From Oscheius onirici (taxonomy: Eukaryota > Nematoda > Chromadorea > Rhabditida > Rhabditidae): 64,000 bases of DNA. Both the position numbers and the translations under genes were made by a program. The DNA is taken from NCBI GenBank assembly GCA_932521025.1, contig OW051471.1:4154001-4218000 (forward strand), read 5' to 3'. Of the stretch, positions 60,351 to 64,000 are shown in pieces. A model generated the notes under the pieces. That model had not been told where the DNA came from. It saw only the letters and a program-made list of their open reading frames with translations, and ran no database searches. The stretch's first letter is position 1. Each line of letters starts with the position of its first letter.

Positions 60351-61909
60351 ATGGACCATAGTGCCAGCTCCCTAACAAGCAACAACGACTCGACTTATAG
60401 CGACATCGAATCAACCGCGAACAAGAAGCCTGCGGAAAAAAAAAGAATCAGACTGGCGGATCACGCAATAATTCACCAGTATTTCCGTTTTCCTTTCCTT
60501 CTGAGTTTGTTCTTTTATGTTGCCACACGAGTACACTGATATAAACGAACCGCGAATGACTGGCCGCCCTCCAAGACCTACCATTCTGCACAGAACGATG
60601 TCTCAGGCATCAGAATGCAGCCAAAAAACAGAGTAAAATCACATACCAGTACATCAGATTCAGCTATTTTCAGAGAAGAAAGTGACGAGGAACAATGTTT
60701 CAATGAAGGCTACGAAAATCTACAGTCGAAGCCGCAGTTTCGTCGATCAGAACGAGGTCCGTCTTCCTGGGAACAGTGGCAGGGCAGCGAGTTCAACAAC
60801 TACCGATCATTACATGTAATTTCTTATCATTAAACCGGAATTCGTATGATTCAGAGAGTTGACCATCACCGAATGAGCATGTCTGTCAGACGAAGAGGAT
60901 CTATGTATATTCCAGCGCAGCCAGCCTATTTGCAAAACGTAGAAACTCCTCCAAAAAGTTTGCTGTCTTTTCCTCCAAAAATCAAAAATTTTTAGAGGTC
61001 TCAAAATCGAAGTTGACTTCCCTATGGCGTCGTTTTACTGGCCCTCCGAAAAAGCCGCAACAGATCCGACGTGAACAGCTTGTCGAGCCGCCGCCTCTCC
61101 GAATTTCAGGACTTTGTACATACAATGGATTAGGACTGAATTTCAGGAGAATCAACAGAGGAGACGAAATCACGTTGGTAGTGGTTGGAGCCAGCAAGTG
61201 TGGCAAAACGTCTTTTGTTAGTTTCTTTATTATATTCCTAATTGTGAGCTAAATTTTTTCAGATTGAAAATGTGACTATCATGGCAGCTCAGACGGAAGG
61301 ATACCATCTCATATGTGCTAAAGAACGTCTGTGTCTATCGAAATTCAAGCCGAAAGCAGTTCCTCATATGATCACACTTGTAATTTCTTTGATTTTGAGT
61401 TCTCAGACCTGCTTCAGAAATGGAAAGACGTCGAAGAGGGCCAGGAATTCACTGTCGACATTGTGGAAGCTTATTTGTCGCCAGCTGGTCATACGGAAAA
61501 AGAACTCATGCAGCCGTACCTGGCAGCAGCTGATGCCGTCTTGATTATCGTAAATTCAAGCGACAACGCTACTCTACTTTCAGCCTTGAGTACTTCCAAC
61601 ATTCTCAAAAATCGCGGAGTATGTTTCACAATTTTATTTCTACTTACACTACTATTCAGCTACCATATGTGCTCATCAAAAACAACTTTGAAGTCGACGC
61701 CATGCAGCCCACATTTGTCAAAAAAGTCGTCGACGCGATCGGTGTCCGTTTCTATGAACAGTGTCTGGACAAGCCGACCAATGAAATTCTGACGGTATAC
61801 GGTTTCTTTTTAGCTTATACATGACCATTTTCAGATTATCCAAAATCTTGTTCAGAACGTGGTCGAGAAGAAGGTTGGTCACTGCAAGATCTGGGGAACA
61901 CAAGAGTAG
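60351..61909 (+). CDS. Atypical Ras-like small GTPase with long N-terminal extension
   Basis: The N-terminal 150-200 residues are polar and basic (MDHSASSLTSNNDSTYSDIE; QSKPQFRRSERGPSSWEQWQ; KSKLTSLWRRFTGPPKKPQQ). Then comes a G-domain with P-loop VVVGASKCGKTSFIENV, and a switch-II-like VEAYLSPAGHTEKEL where the DxxG Asp is replaced (SPAG). Strand/helix AAADAVLIIVNSSDNATLL and NNFEVD in place of NKxD follow, then FYEQCLDKPTNEI as the Ras-like SAK/helix-5 region, and a stop at 61907. Frame changes near 60540 and 61330 show introns that I could not fully resolve. Altered G2/G3/G4 motifs suggest unusual nucleotide handling. The ATG lies inside ATGGACCAT, which also contains a minus-strand ATG. 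Confidence 0.65.
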
Positions 61910-61985
61910 CTATTTCTTCTGTAATTTGCACCTAAACTTGTATTCACTTTGATATACGTTCACAAATAAATTTTGCAATTTTCCA

Positions 61986-62252
61986 TCATGCGTTCAACGG
62001 TATGCGAAAAGTATCATTTTGCTTAGAATTCGTCAGTTTTCCGTTGTTGCTGCAAAGTTCGCCGCACAATCGATCGATTTTATTTTTTTTCTTGGGTCTC
62101 GCAGCGAATCCGACGAAAACAACATTTGAAAAGACACGCGAAATCACCTCCAGTTTCTTTTCGACCGTTGTTCTATTCGGTTGTACTGCAGTAGGCGCCT
62201 CAGTTCGTGCAATAGCCGCCTCAGTTCGTTCAAACATCCTTGAAGTTTCCAT
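61986..62252 (-). CDS. Hypothetical 88-residue protein
   Basis: Single-exon frame, METSRMFERTEAAIARTEAP at the N-terminus, then RTTVEKKLEVISRVFSNVVF, a basic cluster (RPKKKNK) and CGELCSNNGK. It contains an imperfect repeat (RTEAAIARTEAPTA). No signal peptide. It lies between two plus-strand genes and shares the words GAACTGAGGCG and GCCTACTGCAGTACAAC with the flank at 62368-62396 in inverted orientation, so part may be repeat-derived. Uncertain. Confidence 0.35.
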   Translation of the reverse strand: METSRMFERTEAAIARTEAPTAVQPNRTTVEKKLEVISRVFSNVVFVGFAARPKKKNKIDRLCGELCSNNGKLTNSKQNDTFRIPLNA

Positions 62253-62472
62253 TTTCTTTTATTTTTCACATTTCTAAGCAATTTCATCGAGTTCTGCGTG
62301 CATAAAAATCTCCTGGGCGTTCAATTTGGTCGAAAATAACATAAAAAAGACGGGGCCAATTTTTTGAACGAATTGAGGCGCCTACTGCAGTACAACCTTC
62401 TATTCTATATACTCGTTTTTATTATGGACAGTCGCAAAATTCACATTTCCAGACACCTTTCGGGCGGCAGCC

Positions 62473-63212
<740 letters not shown>

Positions 63213-63361
63213 TGTATACATCAATGTCGCACAAAGGTTTTCAAACAACTACGTTTCTATTTATTTTGTTACTGTAAATTTCCTTGAAAAGTAACCTTGT
63301 GTCATTCATAAACGTTTCGCTACCTAGATTTTGTTCTCTAATTGTAAAGTCTAGTTAGTGC

Positions 63362-63415
63362 CTGTCCCTCTCACGCCGAGAGGGACAGCACGCGGCTTTC
63401 CCCCTATTTAGGGGG
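63362..63415. repeat. Two perfect GC-rich hairpins in tandem
   Basis: CTGTCCCTCT (63362-63371) pairs with AGAGGGACAG (63379-63388) across a 7-base loop. CCCCC (63400-63404) pairs with GGGGG (63411-63415) around TATTTA. The surrounding 100 bp is markedly GC-rich compared with the AT-rich flanks. It could be a transposon end, a structured RNA or a boundary element. Confidence 0.45.
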
Positions 63416-64000
63416 CAGGCTCCGCCCAGTCGGGGAGGAGGCCCACCAGGGCTTAGGTCTAGGCAGGTGTCACTATTTTTCCTATCTCATGATCAATCTT
63501 TAGCTTTTACTCATCCTCCACTTCTGTACAAATCCTCCCAACTCCACTTCTCTACTTAGATCTATGATACAAGCTGTATATGAAACTGCTACTAGTATCC
63601 TTTGTCATTTATCTTGATAGGCGACAATAGTCAGTCAGACTGGGGTTCTTAGCTTTAACTGGTCATTTCCTCTTGCTACACCACCTTGATATGGGACAGA
63701 CCAAGTATAAGTTAACAGTCTGTACAAAAAGAACGCAACAGTAACCCATAAATATTTCATTTCGAGAACCACAAACCCCTGATTTTCAGTGTAAACTGCA
63801 ACAATTCAAACCGATCTCATGATTTTCTCAACGGTGAATTGCCGCGCTTCAGGGGTTTGTGTTTCTCGAAGCGAAATATTTATGGGTTACTGTTGCGTTC
63901 TTTTTTTTTAAGACTAAGTTTGTTAGATGGACTAGCTACGATCTTTACCACGCTACTGACAGTGAGTGTTCGTTTCCACTACTTCCTACTCGGTTATGTA
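63416..64000. other. Right end of window: no gene supported
   Basis: Apart from the MITE at 63726-63905, no coding frame or RNA gene is evident. The sequence runs off the window. Confidence 0.35.
63726..63905. mobile_element. Short MITE with inverted repeats of about 60 bp
   Basis: Left AAAAAGAACGCAACAGTAAC and the following CCCATAAATATTTC are mirrored at the right (GAAATATTTATGGGTTACTG and TTGCGTTCTTTTT). A central portion again pairs (CACAAACCCCTGA with TCAGGGGTTTGTG). About 180 bp in total and non-coding; no clear target duplication. Confidence 0.65.

Overview
This is a gene-dense stretch of animal chromosome, most probably from a nematode. Introns are tiny (about 31-50 bp is common) and end in TTTCAG-like acceptors. 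Several same-strand genes sit 80-160 bp apart, with a splice-acceptor-like AG just before the downstream ATG, as in spliced-leader operons. One gene carries a major-sperm-protein (MSP) domain and another is a Pax2/5/8-type gene without a visible homeodomain. No species can be named from the sequence. All exon models were read by eye from frame, splice consensus and family motifs.

Layout. 1-5.4 kb: the tail of a mucin-like membrane protein, a small basic protein, and a complete 14-exon plasma-membrane Ca2+-ATPase (minus). 5.4-8.4 kb: mostly non-coding, with an orphan multi-exon fragment and a hAT-like MITE. 8.4-12.8 kb: a Gly/Ala-rich small gene whose last codons come from a 983-bp foldback transposon, then a 13-exon Ala/Pro/Glu-rich gene (minus). 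12.8-18.4 kb: no gene I can support. 18.4-28 kb: a 16-exon coiled-coil protein, a divergent formin, and a D-amino-acid/D-aspartate oxidase (minus). 28.1-29.1 kb: two adjacent foldback palindromes. 29.4-36.7 kb: a small SP/TP-rich protein, a secreted peptide, and a run of minus-strand genes that may be an operon ending in TRMU (tRNA 2-thiouridylase). 37.4-45.6 kb: a large cadherin whose introns host several transposons. 46.9-50 kb: a single-pass membrane protein and a C2H2 zinc-finger protein, possibly co-transcribed. 50.3-54 kb: a foldback element abutting an ER-type coiled-coil membrane protein, then a membrane-domain plus MSP-domain protein. 54.5-57 kb: Pax2/5/8. 57.2-60.1 kb: a DEAD-box-like helicase with degenerate catalytic motifs. 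60.3-63.2 kb: an atypical small GTPase and a PRELI-domain protein resembling the N-terminus of SEC14L1. The right end holds GC-rich hairpins and a MITE.

The genes are ordinary chromosomal neighbours and do not form one pathway. The most unusual features are the transposons that rewrite gene ends or promoters, tRNA-like modules inside foldback elements, the degenerate helicase, and the reticulon/HVA22-like plus MSP fusion.
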